Assembly (NCBI GenBank): GCA_017303455.1
Contig: JAFLBM010000004.1
Location: forward strand, 62,001-126,000
From: Chitinophagales bacterium
Lineage (GTDB): Bacteria > Bacteroidota > Bacteroidia > Chitinophagales > Chitinophagaceae
Direction: 5' to 3'
DNA: 64,000 nucleotides
Shown: piece after piece, positions 8,835 through 17,300 of the stretch
Numbering within the stretch: the first letter of the stretch is position 1
How the letters are laid out: each line of letters begins with the position of its first letter
Position numbers and translations under genes: made by a program
Notes under the pieces: generated by a model
Database searches by the model: none
What the model was told of the DNA's origin: nothing
What the model saw: only the letters and a program-made list of their open reading frames with translations

Positions 8835-9590
8835 ATGCTGACCAAGCGCATCATACCTTGTCTGGATATTAAAGATGGCAGAACTGTCAAAGGAACCAAT
8901 TTTGTCCGGCTGCGGGATGCCGGTGATCCTGTTGAACTGGCTATGCGCTATTGTGAAGAAGGTGCTGATGAACTGGTATTCCTTGATATTACGGCCACCA
9001 CTGAAAAAAGAAAAACCCTTGCCAGGCTGGTCAGGGATATTGCCACGCATATCAATATACCTTTCACAGTAGGAGGCGGTATCAATACAATAGACGATGT
9101 AAGTATTTTACTGGAAAACGGAGCAGATAAAATATCCGTCAACACTTCGGCGGTTAAAAACCCGGGGCTGATCGATGAACTGGCTATGAATTTCGGCAGC
9201 CAGTGCGTAGTGGTGGCCATCGATGCTAAAATCATCAGTGCTGAATGGACAGTTGTAACACACGGGGGCAGAACACCCACTACCCTTTTAACAATTGACT
9301 GGGCCAAAGAAGTTGCTGCAAGAGGAGCCGGGGAGATATTACTGACTTCAATGGAAAACGATGGCACGAAAAACGGTTTTGCCCTTGATATTACCAGGGT
9401 TGTTTCAAAAGCAGTAAATGTTCCTGTTATTGCTTCGGGTGGTGCAGGGACCATGGAACACTTTACTGAAGTTTTTACGCTGGCGGATGCAGATGCAGCT
9501 CTTGCTGCCAGTATTTTTCATTTTAAAGAAATAGCTATCCCTGATCTCAAAAAATATTTAGCTGAACAAAAAATACCTGTAAGATTATGA
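8835..9590 (+). CDS. hisF: Imidazole glycerol phosphate synthase, cyclase subunit
   Basis: 251 residues. The TIM barrel opens with [14 protein letters not shown] (catalytic Asp near residue 11), has [12 protein letters not shown], and a second Asp in [16 protein letters not shown]. Phosphate loops [10 protein letters not shown] and [10 protein letters not shown] follow. With HisH it makes imidazole-glycerol phosphate and AICAR. Its TGA overlaps the hisI ATG (9587-9590). Confidence 0.96.
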   Translation: MLTKRIIPCLDIKDGRTVKGTNFVRLRDAGDPVELAMRYCEEGADELVFLDITATTEKRKTLARLVRDIATHINIPFTVGGGINTIDDVSILLENGADKISVNTSAVKNPGLIDELAMNFGSQCVVVAIDAKIISAEWTVVTHGGRTPTTLLTIDWAKEVAARGAGEILLTSMENDGTKNGFALDITRVVSKAVNVPVIASGGAGTMEHFTEVFTLADADAALAASIFHFKEIAIPDLKKYLAEQKIPVRL

Positions 9591-10177
9591 ACCCCGATTT
9601 TTCAAAATATATAAATGGCCTGGTTCCGGTCATTATCCAGGATAATTCTTCCCATATCGTATTAATGCTTGGCTTCATGAACGAGGAGGCTTATGAGCAA
9701 ACAAAGAGAGAAGGGAAAGTGACTTTTTACAGCCGGAGTAAACAACGGCTCTGGACAAAAGGAGAAACATCAGGTAATTTCCTACTCGTAAAAGAAATAC
9801 TTACTGATTGCGACAACGATACTTTATTAATAAAAGCCGAGCCGCTGGGACCGGCCTGTCATACGGGAGCCGACACCTGCTTTAACGAAAAGAACAGTGC
9901 TTTTTCATTAGCAAAACTGGAACAGGTCATTAAAAACAGGAAGGATAATCCCGCCACAACATCATACACATCCTCCCTTTTTGCTAAGGGAATCAATAAA
10001 ATAGCCCAAAAAGTAGGTGAAGAAGCCGTCGAACTCGTTATTGAAAGCAAAGACAATGATGAAGAAAAATTTCTGAATGAAGGAGCTGATCTGCTCTTTC
10101 ACTACCTTATTTTACTACAGGCCAAGGGCTACCGGTTACATGATATCGTGACGGTACTGGCACAACGGCATAAATAA
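9587..10177 (+). CDS. hisIE: Bifunctional phosphoribosyl-AMP cyclohydrolase / phosphoribosyl-ATP pyrophosphatase
   Basis: 196 residues with HisI then HisE. The cyclohydrolase part (to about residue 105) has [30 protein letters not shown] and the metal site [21 protein letters not shown]. The pyrophosphatase part has [14 protein letters not shown], an all-alpha NTP-pyrophosphatase motif. It carries out steps two and three of the pathway. Last gene of the operon, ending 12 bases from the convergent kinase gene. I see no strong terminator in that short gap. Confidence 0.95.
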   Translation: MNPDFSKYINGLVPVIIQDNSSHIVLMLGFMNEEAYEQTKREGKVTFYSRSKQRLWTKGETSGNFLLVKEILTDCDNDTLLIKAEPLGPACHTGADTCFNEKNSAFSLAKLEQVIKNRKDNPATTSYTSSLFAKGINKIAQKVGEEAVELVIESKDNDEEKFLNEGADLLFHYLILLQAKGYRLHDIVTVLAQRHK

Positions 10178-10189
10178 GCATTACAGCTG

Positions 10190-12391
10190 TTAATCTTTCC
10201 CGGGCATAGAGATGGTCAGCATACAGCCTTTGCCAGGAGCGGCCTGGATATCAACGGTACCACTATAGAATCTTGTCCTGTCATGGATATTTGACAACCC
10301 AATGCCTTTATGTGTCTGCCGGGGATCGAATCCAACCCCATCATCTTTGATGGTTAATTGTACATTATCCTCTTTATAGTGCAGGTATATATCCACCTGC
10401 TTTGCCTTACTGTACTTCAAAATATTCTTCAGTTGCTCCTGGATGATCCTGAATAAAGTGATCTTTCTCCCGGAACTCAGCATTTCATTTTCCTGATCAT
10501 GGGTGAACCGGATCTTCAACGGGCTGGATAAATTAATATCCTCAATAAGTAACTTTATACTATCAATTAATCCTTTTTCCTTCAACTGGGGCACTACCAG
10601 TTCCCTGGATAATTTGCGAATTTCCTCAATGGCTGAAAGCAGGTATTCAATCCCTTTTGCTTTAAAGGTCTTTTCATCAGCCGATGACGGTGTCACCATA
10701 TCCATAAATAATTTGGCAGTAGACAGTATCTGGTTAACATTATCATGCAACTCATGTCCTATCCTTGTTCTTTCTTTTTCCTGCACCTTGATAACCATTT
10801 CGGATATTTCCTTTTGCCGCTGCAGTTTTTCCTCTACCAACAGGCCTTCCAGTTCTTTTAATTCAGTGATATCCTGTAAGGAACCGATCATTTTTACCGG
10901 CAGGCCATTTTCATATACCACATATCCTTTGTCCTGCACATGTTTGTAAGTACCGTCTGCACATTTAAACCGGTATTGATCTTTCCAGGAATGCTGCCCT
11001 TTATCTGTGGCTTCTTTTATAATATCACTGAGACGGTTCCTGTCGTCGGGATGAATACGGCGCAGCCACCAGGATAACCCTTTGGAATCTTCAGCATGGT
11101 ACCCCACCATATCCATCAGGGCATCATTGCGGAAAATATACCCGGTTTGCATATCCCATTCCCAGATAGCGTCTGTTGTTGCACGACTTAGCAACAAAAG
11201 CCGTTCATTCGCTTCCCTTAATTTTTTTTCGGTAGCAAATTTTTCTGCCATGTTCACGGCGTGCCCGCCCACCATTTTCCTGTTGGCAACACCCTGGATC
11301 GGGAAAAGATTGATATGAAAAACAAAATTGGTACCATCAGACCATTTCATTTTCTCTGTTGTTTCCAGGGGCGATCCGGTTTCCAGAACCTGAAGGTGCT
11401 TGCCATGCAAAGCTTCACCCACAGTAGAGGGAACGAGCTCCAATATATTTTTATTAATGCAATTTTCTTCCTTTAATCCAAAATACCGGTAGAAGGAAGT
11501 ACTCGCAAATAATAAGGTGGCAGACTCATCAACCACCCAGGAAAGGTTGGGTGTTTTATCGAGAAAAGAACGAAAAAGCATATCCCTCTCCTGCATTTCC
11601 CCTGATAATTTCTTTTCCCTGGTAACATCCACGATGTTTGATACAACTGAAAAGGGTATATTTTCCCCGGCATTGAATATAGGCTGGGAATTGAATAAGA
11701 TATGCTGCATTTGACCGCTCCGGAGTTTTATACATAATATTTCGGTTACGGCCTTTCCTGTTGCCAGGGCTTTCATGTAAGGGGTATCATCAAAATCCAC
11801 CGGCTTACCATTTTCATTGTACACTTCCCAGGATTCATTCCAATGCCCCCGGATATCTGAAAGCTGGTATAGCCTTTCAAGTGTTGATCCAAATATCTCC
11901 GCCGCCTTTTTATTGGCTGCAATCAGCTCTCCTTGGCTGTCCTGGAAAAGAATCCCGGCACTCAGTCCTTCTACGATCGTATGATAATTTTGTTCGCCCA
12001 GTATATTAAACTGTTTCAGCCGTTCATCATCCAGCAGTTTGTACCCCACACAAAGAAAATCCCCTTTAGCGATACCGGAATTCTCAATATAGTTAATCTG
12101 CCATTTCATAGGATGATAATAGCCGTTCTTCAAATACAGCTCAGCAGAAGAAGGGCTGTTTTGTATCCTTGATTCGTGAATAGCTGTTTTAAATGCACTA
12201 ATATGCTCAGGGTGCAGGAGGTTGAAAAAATTTACCGCTTCCTCCCTGGGATTTTTGATATGCAGGGTCTTCTGCATATTTGCATTGGCAGATAAGATAA
12301 CCCCATCTTCATTTATTAATGACAGGAAAAGATCTTCCTTCAGTTCGCATCCATTAATAAGGTTCTTTAATACTGACCACCTCTTATACAT
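10190..12391 (-). CDS. PAS-domain sensor histidine kinase, HisKA_3 type
   Basis: 733 residues with no membrane segment, so probably cytosolic. Four PAS-like units are visible: residues 20-130, 135-260, 265-390 (FRSFLDKTPNLSWVV) and 395-520 (LLLSRATTDAIWEWD with a PAC end MIGSLQDITELKEL). A coiled segment leads to the NarX/DesK-type phospho-acceptor IGHELHDNVNQILST near residue 545. The ATPase domain ends with DDGVGFDPRQTHKGIGLSNI. It lies 17 bases downstream of a receiver-only protein and probably shares its transcript. NarL-type regulators next door are plausible partners. The ligand is not predictable. Confidence 0.85.
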   Translation of the reverse strand: MYKRWSVLKNLINGCELKEDLFLSLINEDGVILSANANMQKTLHIKNPREEAVNFFNLLHPEHISAFKTAIHESRIQNSPSSAELYLKNGYYHPMKWQINYIENSGIAKGDFLCVGYKLLDDERLKQFNILGEQNYHTIVEGLSAGILFQDSQGELIAANKKAAEIFGSTLERLYQLSDIRGHWNESWEVYNENGKPVDFDDTPYMKALATGKAVTEILCIKLRSGQMQHILFNSQPIFNAGENIPFSVVSNIVDVTREKKLSGEMQERDMLFRSFLDKTPNLSWVVDESATLLFASTSFYRYFGLKEENCINKNILELVPSTVGEALHGKHLQVLETGSPLETTEKMKWSDGTNFVFHINLFPIQGVANRKMVGGHAVNMAEKFATEKKLREANERLLLLSRATTDAIWEWDMQTGYIFRNDALMDMVGYHAEDSKGLSWWLRRIHPDDRNRLSDIIKEATDKGQHSWKDQYRFKCADGTYKHVQDKGYVVYENGLPVKMIGSLQDITELKELEGLLVEEKLQRQKEISEMVIKVQEKERTRIGHELHDNVNQILSTAKLFMDMVTPSSADEKTFKAKGIEYLLSAIEEIRKLSRELVVPQLKEKGLIDSIKLLIEDINLSSPLKIRFTHDQENEMLSSGRKITLFRIIQEQLKNILKYSKAKQVDIYLHYKEDNVQLTIKDDGVGFDPRQTHKGIGLSNIHDRTRFYSGTVDIQAAPGKGCMLTISMPGKD

Positions 12392-12408
12392 ACCACAATC
12401 TTTCCTGA

Positions 12409-12837
12409 TTACATGAAATTATTACTAGTAACAATCGTATCGGCGCCTCCGCCCACATGGCTAACAATGCCTGGTACTTTCGCAAAATCGTTTGATTTAT
12501 CCAGAAAATAATCAGCCCCAAGTTCCCTGCACAGAACACGATAATACTCTTCTGCATGATTGGTCATCATCATCACCTTTGTAGTTCCGGGAGCTGATTT
12601 TATCCGTTTCAGAAGTTCGATACCATTTTTCCCCGGCAGGTTTATGTCGAGCAATACAAGATCGTGGGGTTCACTGAGTAATAACCGGATGGCTTCATCA
12701 TAATCACTTGCGACATTAATATAGCCGATATTCTTCACCTCTTCCAGCAGCCCAATCATGCGTTCCACAAAGCACATATTATCATCCACGATAAGGATCA
12801 ATAGTTTTCCTTTCAGGCTTGCAGGATTATTATTCAT
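12409..12837 (-). CDS. Receiver-only response regulator
   Basis: 142 residues forming a single CheY-like receiver with no output domain. The acidic pocket is LIVDDNMCF, the phospho-acceptor Asp lies in DLVLLDINLPGKNG, the Thr/Met switch region is VMMMTNHAEE and the conserved Lys is in FLDKSNDF. It probably relays or buffers phosphate for the kinase encoded directly downstream (17-base gap). A conserved motif (12917-12934) lies 80 bases upstream. Confidence 0.85.
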   Translation of the reverse strand: MNNNPASLKGKLLILIVDDNMCFVERMIGLLEEVKNIGYINVASDYDEAIRLLLSEPHDLVLLDINLPGKNGIELLKRIKSAPGTTKVMMMTNHAEEYYRVLCRELGADYFLDKSNDFAKVPGIVSHVGGGADTIVTSNNFM

Positions 12838-12916
12838 ACTGCAAAGAAAAAAAATGAATCTGTATTAAAAAATAGAGTTGCAGGTTTTTGATTTGTAACG
12901 AAAATAAAAGCCCTGT

Positions 12917-12934
12917 GTAGAAATTCTACTACAA
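12917..12934. promoter_or_regulatory. Shared palindromic motif GTAGAA-N5-ACTACAA, copy 1
   Basis: GTAGAA, five bases, then ACTACAA. It contains the perfect 13-base palindrome GTAGAAATTCTAC. The same motif with the same spacing occurs at 13698-13715. Both copies lie 8-9 bases after the stop of a NarL-type regulator gene and upstream of the next regulator gene in the minus direction. It may be a regulator-binding site, or 3' flank carried along in the tandem duplication. Confidence 0.4.
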
Positions 12935-12942
12935 GCAGCTCA

Positions 12943-13572
12943 TCAGATGAGTTTATTTTCCAATGCGTACTGTATTATTTCCGCATTGGTTTTCATATTC
13001 ATTTTAGTAAGAATTCTGGTCCGGTAGGTACTGACCGTGGTATTCCGCAATGAAAGCAAATCACTGATTTCAGAAATAGGTTTCCCTTTAGCCAAAAAAA
13101 TGAACACATCCCATTCCCGGTCACTTAATAGTTCATGCAAAGGCACATCGCTTTGCCGGTCTAATTTTTGAATCAATTTTTCAGCAATCCCTTCTGTAAT
13201 GTACCTGCGGCCGGATAAGATGCGGTTGACTGCGGTCACCAGTTCTTCCGGAGCAGCATCTTTATTGAGATAACCGGAAGCTCCTGCTTTCATTACCCGG
13301 AGAGCATACTGGTCTTCGGGGTAAATGCTCAGGATCAATACGGGGGTTTTGATTTCATGCTGCGCTATCTGCCGCAATGCTTCCAGGCCACCGCCTCCGG
13401 GCATGGCCAGGTCGGAGACAATAATATCCCAATTCCCTGAAATGGCTTTTTCAACAAGTGTCGGACAATCATGGGCTTCCTCAATATAGGCAAATGAAAA
13501 ACCCTCCAGCAAGATCTGTTTTAATCCCCTGCGGACAATTTCATGGTCATCGGCAATTAATACCCGTAGCAT
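12943..13572 (-). CDS. NarL/LuxR-family response regulator (paralogue A)
   Basis: 209 residues from the ATG at 13572. A longer frame to 13644 adds an unlikely 24-residue Phe-rich leader. The receiver has IADDHEIVRRGL, a phospho-Asp in DIIVSDLAMPGGGG, and the Lys in ASGYLNKDAAPEEL. The LuxR-type DNA-binding domain starts at LSDREWDVFIFLAKGK and includes NTTVSTYRTRILTKMNM. It is clearly related to the 13723-14352 product over its full length (same length, same HPEDQYALRV-type block, same C-terminal YALE-K-LI), so the two arose by tandem duplication. Confidence 0.88.
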   Translation of the reverse strand: MLRVLIADDHEIVRRGLKQILLEGFSFAYIEEAHDCPTLVEKAISGNWDIIVSDLAMPGGGGLEALRQIAQHEIKTPVLILSIYPEDQYALRVMKAGASGYLNKDAAPEELVTAVNRILSGRRYITEGIAEKLIQKLDRQSDVPLHELLSDREWDVFIFLAKGKPISEISDLLSLRNTTVSTYRTRILTKMNMKTNAEIIQYALENKLI

Positions 13573-13697
13573 AAGATAACCGCAGATTGGCTGAATGAAG
13601 AATGAAAATTCTTTAGCATAAAAAAGCAGTACTAAATGATGCACACAAAATAGAAAGCGGGAAGTCTGAACGGTGTAGACCCGGGAATTTTAAGCGG

Positions 13698-13715
13698 GTA
13701 GAATATATACTACAA
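13698..13715. promoter_or_regulatory. Shared palindromic motif GTAGAA-N5-ACTACAA, copy 2
   Basis: Second copy of the motif, with N5 = TATAT. The 16-base core GTAGAATATATACTAC is a palindrome with a single mismatched pair. It is 126 bases upstream of the paralogue A start and 7 bases after the end of the paralogue B gene. Confidence 0.4.
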
Positions 13716-13722
13716 AGCAAGG

Positions 13723-14352
13723 TTAAATCAGGCCCTTTTCGAGGGCATACCGTGTAAGTTCTGCATTTGAACGCATATTCATTTTATCCATAATCCGGGA
13801 CCTGTAGGTACTGACGGTAGTAACACTAAGTGATAATTGTGCAGCAATATCCGAAACAGATTTTCCTGTTGCCAGTAGCTTAAACACATCAAATTCCCTG
13901 TCGGATAATGATTCATGGAGCTGCTGGTCTGAACCTGCATTAAAAGCCTCTGCCAGCTTTTCTGCAATACTGGTGGTTATATATCTTTTACCCAATAACA
14001 CGGTTTGGATGGCGTGAATCAGCTCATCATGGATTGATTCTTTATTCAGGTAACCTGATGCACCTGCCTTCAACACTCTTAAAGCGTACTGATCTTCAGG
14101 GTGCATACTCATAATCAGTACCGGTAAAGCAGGCACACTTTGTTTAATCTGGCGGAGGGCATCTAACCCGCTTCTGCCAGGCATACTCATATCACAAATA
14201 ACAACATCCCACTCCTGCTGCAAGGCTTTATTGATCAAACTTTCAGCATCGCCGGTCTCCTCAATTACAGCAGTGGGGTATTCTTCCACCAGGAGTTGAC
14301 GTAGTCCTTTACGTACAATAGCATGGTCGTCAGCAATCAGAATCCTTAGCAT
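13723..14352 (-). CDS. NarL/LuxR-family response regulator (paralogue B)
   Basis: 209 residues. The receiver has IADDHAIVRKGLRQLL, the phospho-Asp in VVICDMSMPGRSG, and the Lys in ASGYLNKESIHDEL. The LuxR helix-turn-helix (LSDREFDVFKLLATGK, TTVSTYRSRIMDKMNM) completes it. It starts 15 bases after the end of the ten-PAS kinase, so it is almost surely cotranscribed with that kinase and is its best candidate partner. Tandem paralogue of the 12943-13572 gene. Confidence 0.88.
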   Translation of the reverse strand: MLRILIADDHAIVRKGLRQLLVEEYPTAVIEETGDAESLINKALQQEWDVVICDMSMPGRSGLDALRQIKQSVPALPVLIMSMHPEDQYALRVLKAGASGYLNKESIHDELIHAIQTVLLGKRYITTSIAEKLAEAFNAGSDQQLHESLSDREFDVFKLLATGKSVSDIAAQLSLSVTTVSTYRSRIMDKMNMRSNAELTRYALEKGLI

Positions 14353-14367
14353 AGAGGTGTACTTTAG

Positions 14368-17300
14368 TTAAGCTTGTTCTTTTAATGTTGTTTTTACCGG
14401 AACAGATACAGTGATGATAGTGCCTTTACCCGGCAGGCTGCTGATCTCATAAATACCTCCCATCATCATTGATCTTTCTTTCATTCCCAGGATACCCAAT
14501 GTTCGCCGGTCCTTTGTTTCCTGCATATCGAAGCCCTTGCCATTATCCTCGATACTCAGCATAAGGTAGTTCTCTTTTTCCTCTAAAACTACTTTGACCA
14601 ATGTAGCACCCGAATGCCGGGCAACATTGGTGAGTGATTCCTGGAATATCCTGTAAAGGCCTGTTTTGAATTTTTCAGGAACAGGCAGGTCATGTTCAGG
14701 TTCATTGAAGACAGTTTCAATTCCCGATCTCCTGCCAAATTCCTTCAAATGCCAGTCCATAGCCGCCACCAGGCCCAGGTCATCCAGCAGGCTTGGTCTT
14801 AATTCGGATGATATTCTTCTGACCGTTTTCACGGTTCCATCTATCATTTCAGCGAGGCTTTTCAATTTATTTGTCACTATCTCATTGCTATGCCCCATCT
14901 TTTTATTCAGCCAGGATACGTCCATTTTCAGCACAGTAAGTTGCTGACCTAACTCATCATGTATCTCCCGGGCAATATGCGACCTTTCTTCCTCCCGGAT
15001 ATTTTGAATATGCCCGGTTAATTCCCGGATCGCCTCATACGATTCTTTGAGTTTTTCCTCTGCAATATATTTATCGGTTATATTGTTTGCAAGTATTAAC
15101 CGAACCGGCTTTTCTTCGTAAATAATATCATGACTAAGAATGTCAACATAAATAATGTCTCCATTTTTTTTCTTATGCCGCCAGGCCCCTGCATAATGAA
15201 CACCTTCCCTGAAATTCGTATTCAAATATTTCATGAATTGCTCCACATCTTCCGCGGGCCGCAGGTCGGAGGCACGAAGTGACAAAAATTCTTTCCGGCT
15301 GTACCCGTACTGCTTTGCAGCTGCGTCATTCACATCAATAATATTGTAAGCCGGAAGATCAAACATCCACATGGGCTGCGGGTTGCTCTCAAAAAGCAAT
15401 TTATACTTCTGTTCAGATGCCCTGACCTGCTCTTCTGCCTTTTTCCGTTCAGTAATATCAATCCCGCTTCCCAGTAAACAGGGTTTTCCTTCATAGTTCA
15501 TCAGTACAGCCTTGAAATAATATGGGATTTCCTCACCGCTTTTAGTAAGAAAATTTGCCTCCGCATCATTAGAACCAGTTTCAAATACTCCTTCTATGCG
15601 TTTATTGATATACTCCTTCTCTTCCGCCGGAAAAAGATCAACCGGGTGCATGCCCGATATTTCTTTGGCAGAATATCCTGTAACGATCTCCAGTTGCCTG
15701 TTCCAGCGTATAAACTTACCCTTCTCATCATAAAAATAAAATACCCCGGGTAAAGCATCAATCAGCTTATCAGCCATATCCCTGGCCTTCACGATTTCCT
15801 CTTCGGCCTTTTTCCGTTCGGTTATATTCATCATGCTTCCCATCATCCTGATAGGTTCACCAGCCTCATTGCGCACAATATAAGTCCTGTCATATATGTT
15901 TATCAGCTCCTCCTTCTCTGTATAAAACCTGTACTCTGCAATCCAGGTACTTTCTTTTGAAGAAAATGTATCCCTGTAACTCCGGAGAGTCTCTTCGCGG
16001 TCGTCGGGATGAATTCTTTTTATCCAGTCTTCATGCGAAGGAACAGCATCTTTAATGGTCAGGCCATAGAGGTACTGATGTGCATCATTTCCCCAGGCCT
16101 GCCCTGTTTGTAAATCCATTTCCCAGATTGCTTCATTCGTGGTTCTGGCGATAAGCCGGAACCTTTCATTGGCTTTAATAATATTCTCCTCTGCTTTTCG
16201 TTGCTCTGTTACGTCTTCAGCATAGCCATACTCAATTTTTTGCCCGTTATTATCAATGATCACATTTGTACGGGCCGTTATCCATCTTATTTCCCGGTCG
16301 GGCCGGACGATCCGGTATGATATTCTTGTCTTTAATGTATCGGCAATGTTCTCATAAGCCTTATATAATTCGTTGCGGTCTTCCGGGTGTATTGCATTAA
16401 TAAAATCAGCAGGGTTCCGGTAAAGATCCCTGCAGGCTCGCCCCCAAACAGTTTCATAAGAAGGGCTGACATACAAGGTTTGTTGCTGGTCCAGGTTATT
16501 TACCCAATAAACTCCTGATATATTTTCCACCAGGTTTTGAAATTGTTTCCTGGATTTCACAATCTCATCCTCTGTTTTCTTACGTTCCGTAATATCACGT
16601 ATGTAGGCACAGAAAAATTGGATATCTCCCTGTAGTACATGTACAATACTCAACTCTACAGGAAACTCCTGGCCTTTTTTGTTCAACCCGTTAATTTCAA
16701 TCATCCGGTTAAGAACAGGTCCATGCCCTGTATCCAGGTAGCGTTTCAAACCATCCTGGTGCATTTTCCGGTATTGCTCCGGTATAATTGAATCACTCAA
16801 CTGAGTCCCGATCATCTCTTCTTCCGTCCAGCCAAATATTTTTTCCGCCTGTTTTGTCCAAACGGTGATAAAGCCCCCAGTGTCCATACAAATGATCGCA
16901 TCCAGTGCCGAATTCATGATAAGCCGCCTTGTTTCCTCGCTGGCCTTCATAGCAGCTTCTGCTTTTTTTCTTTCTGTAATATCCCTGATAAAAGCAAGAA
17001 AGCGGTTGTCTGACAAGAATTTCGCATTGACTTCTATATCCACCAGTACCCCATCTTTTCGTTTCATTTTCCCTTCTACAATAACTCCTTTCGTTGAATT
17101 CATTTCTGAGAAATGAAAGGGGTTCTGCTTTAACTCTTCGGGATCAACGAGGTCATAAATTGTTTTACCCAATATCTCTTCCATACTGTATTGGGTCATT
17201 CCGCAACCGCTCGAATTGACAACGATAAAACGGCCGTCACTGTCTGCTATAAAGATTCCATCTGTAGCCTGCTCAACAAGGGTCCGGTATTTTTCTTCAC

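Noticed and set aside
8948..9454. 168-residue antisense ORF over hisF
   Set aside because: It mirrors the codon pattern of hisF, has no start signal or known motif, and hisF itself is certain.
13573..13644. N-terminal extension of the paralogue A regulator
   Set aside because: The extra 24 residues are Phe-rich and absent from the paralogue, whose start aligns with the ATG at 13572.
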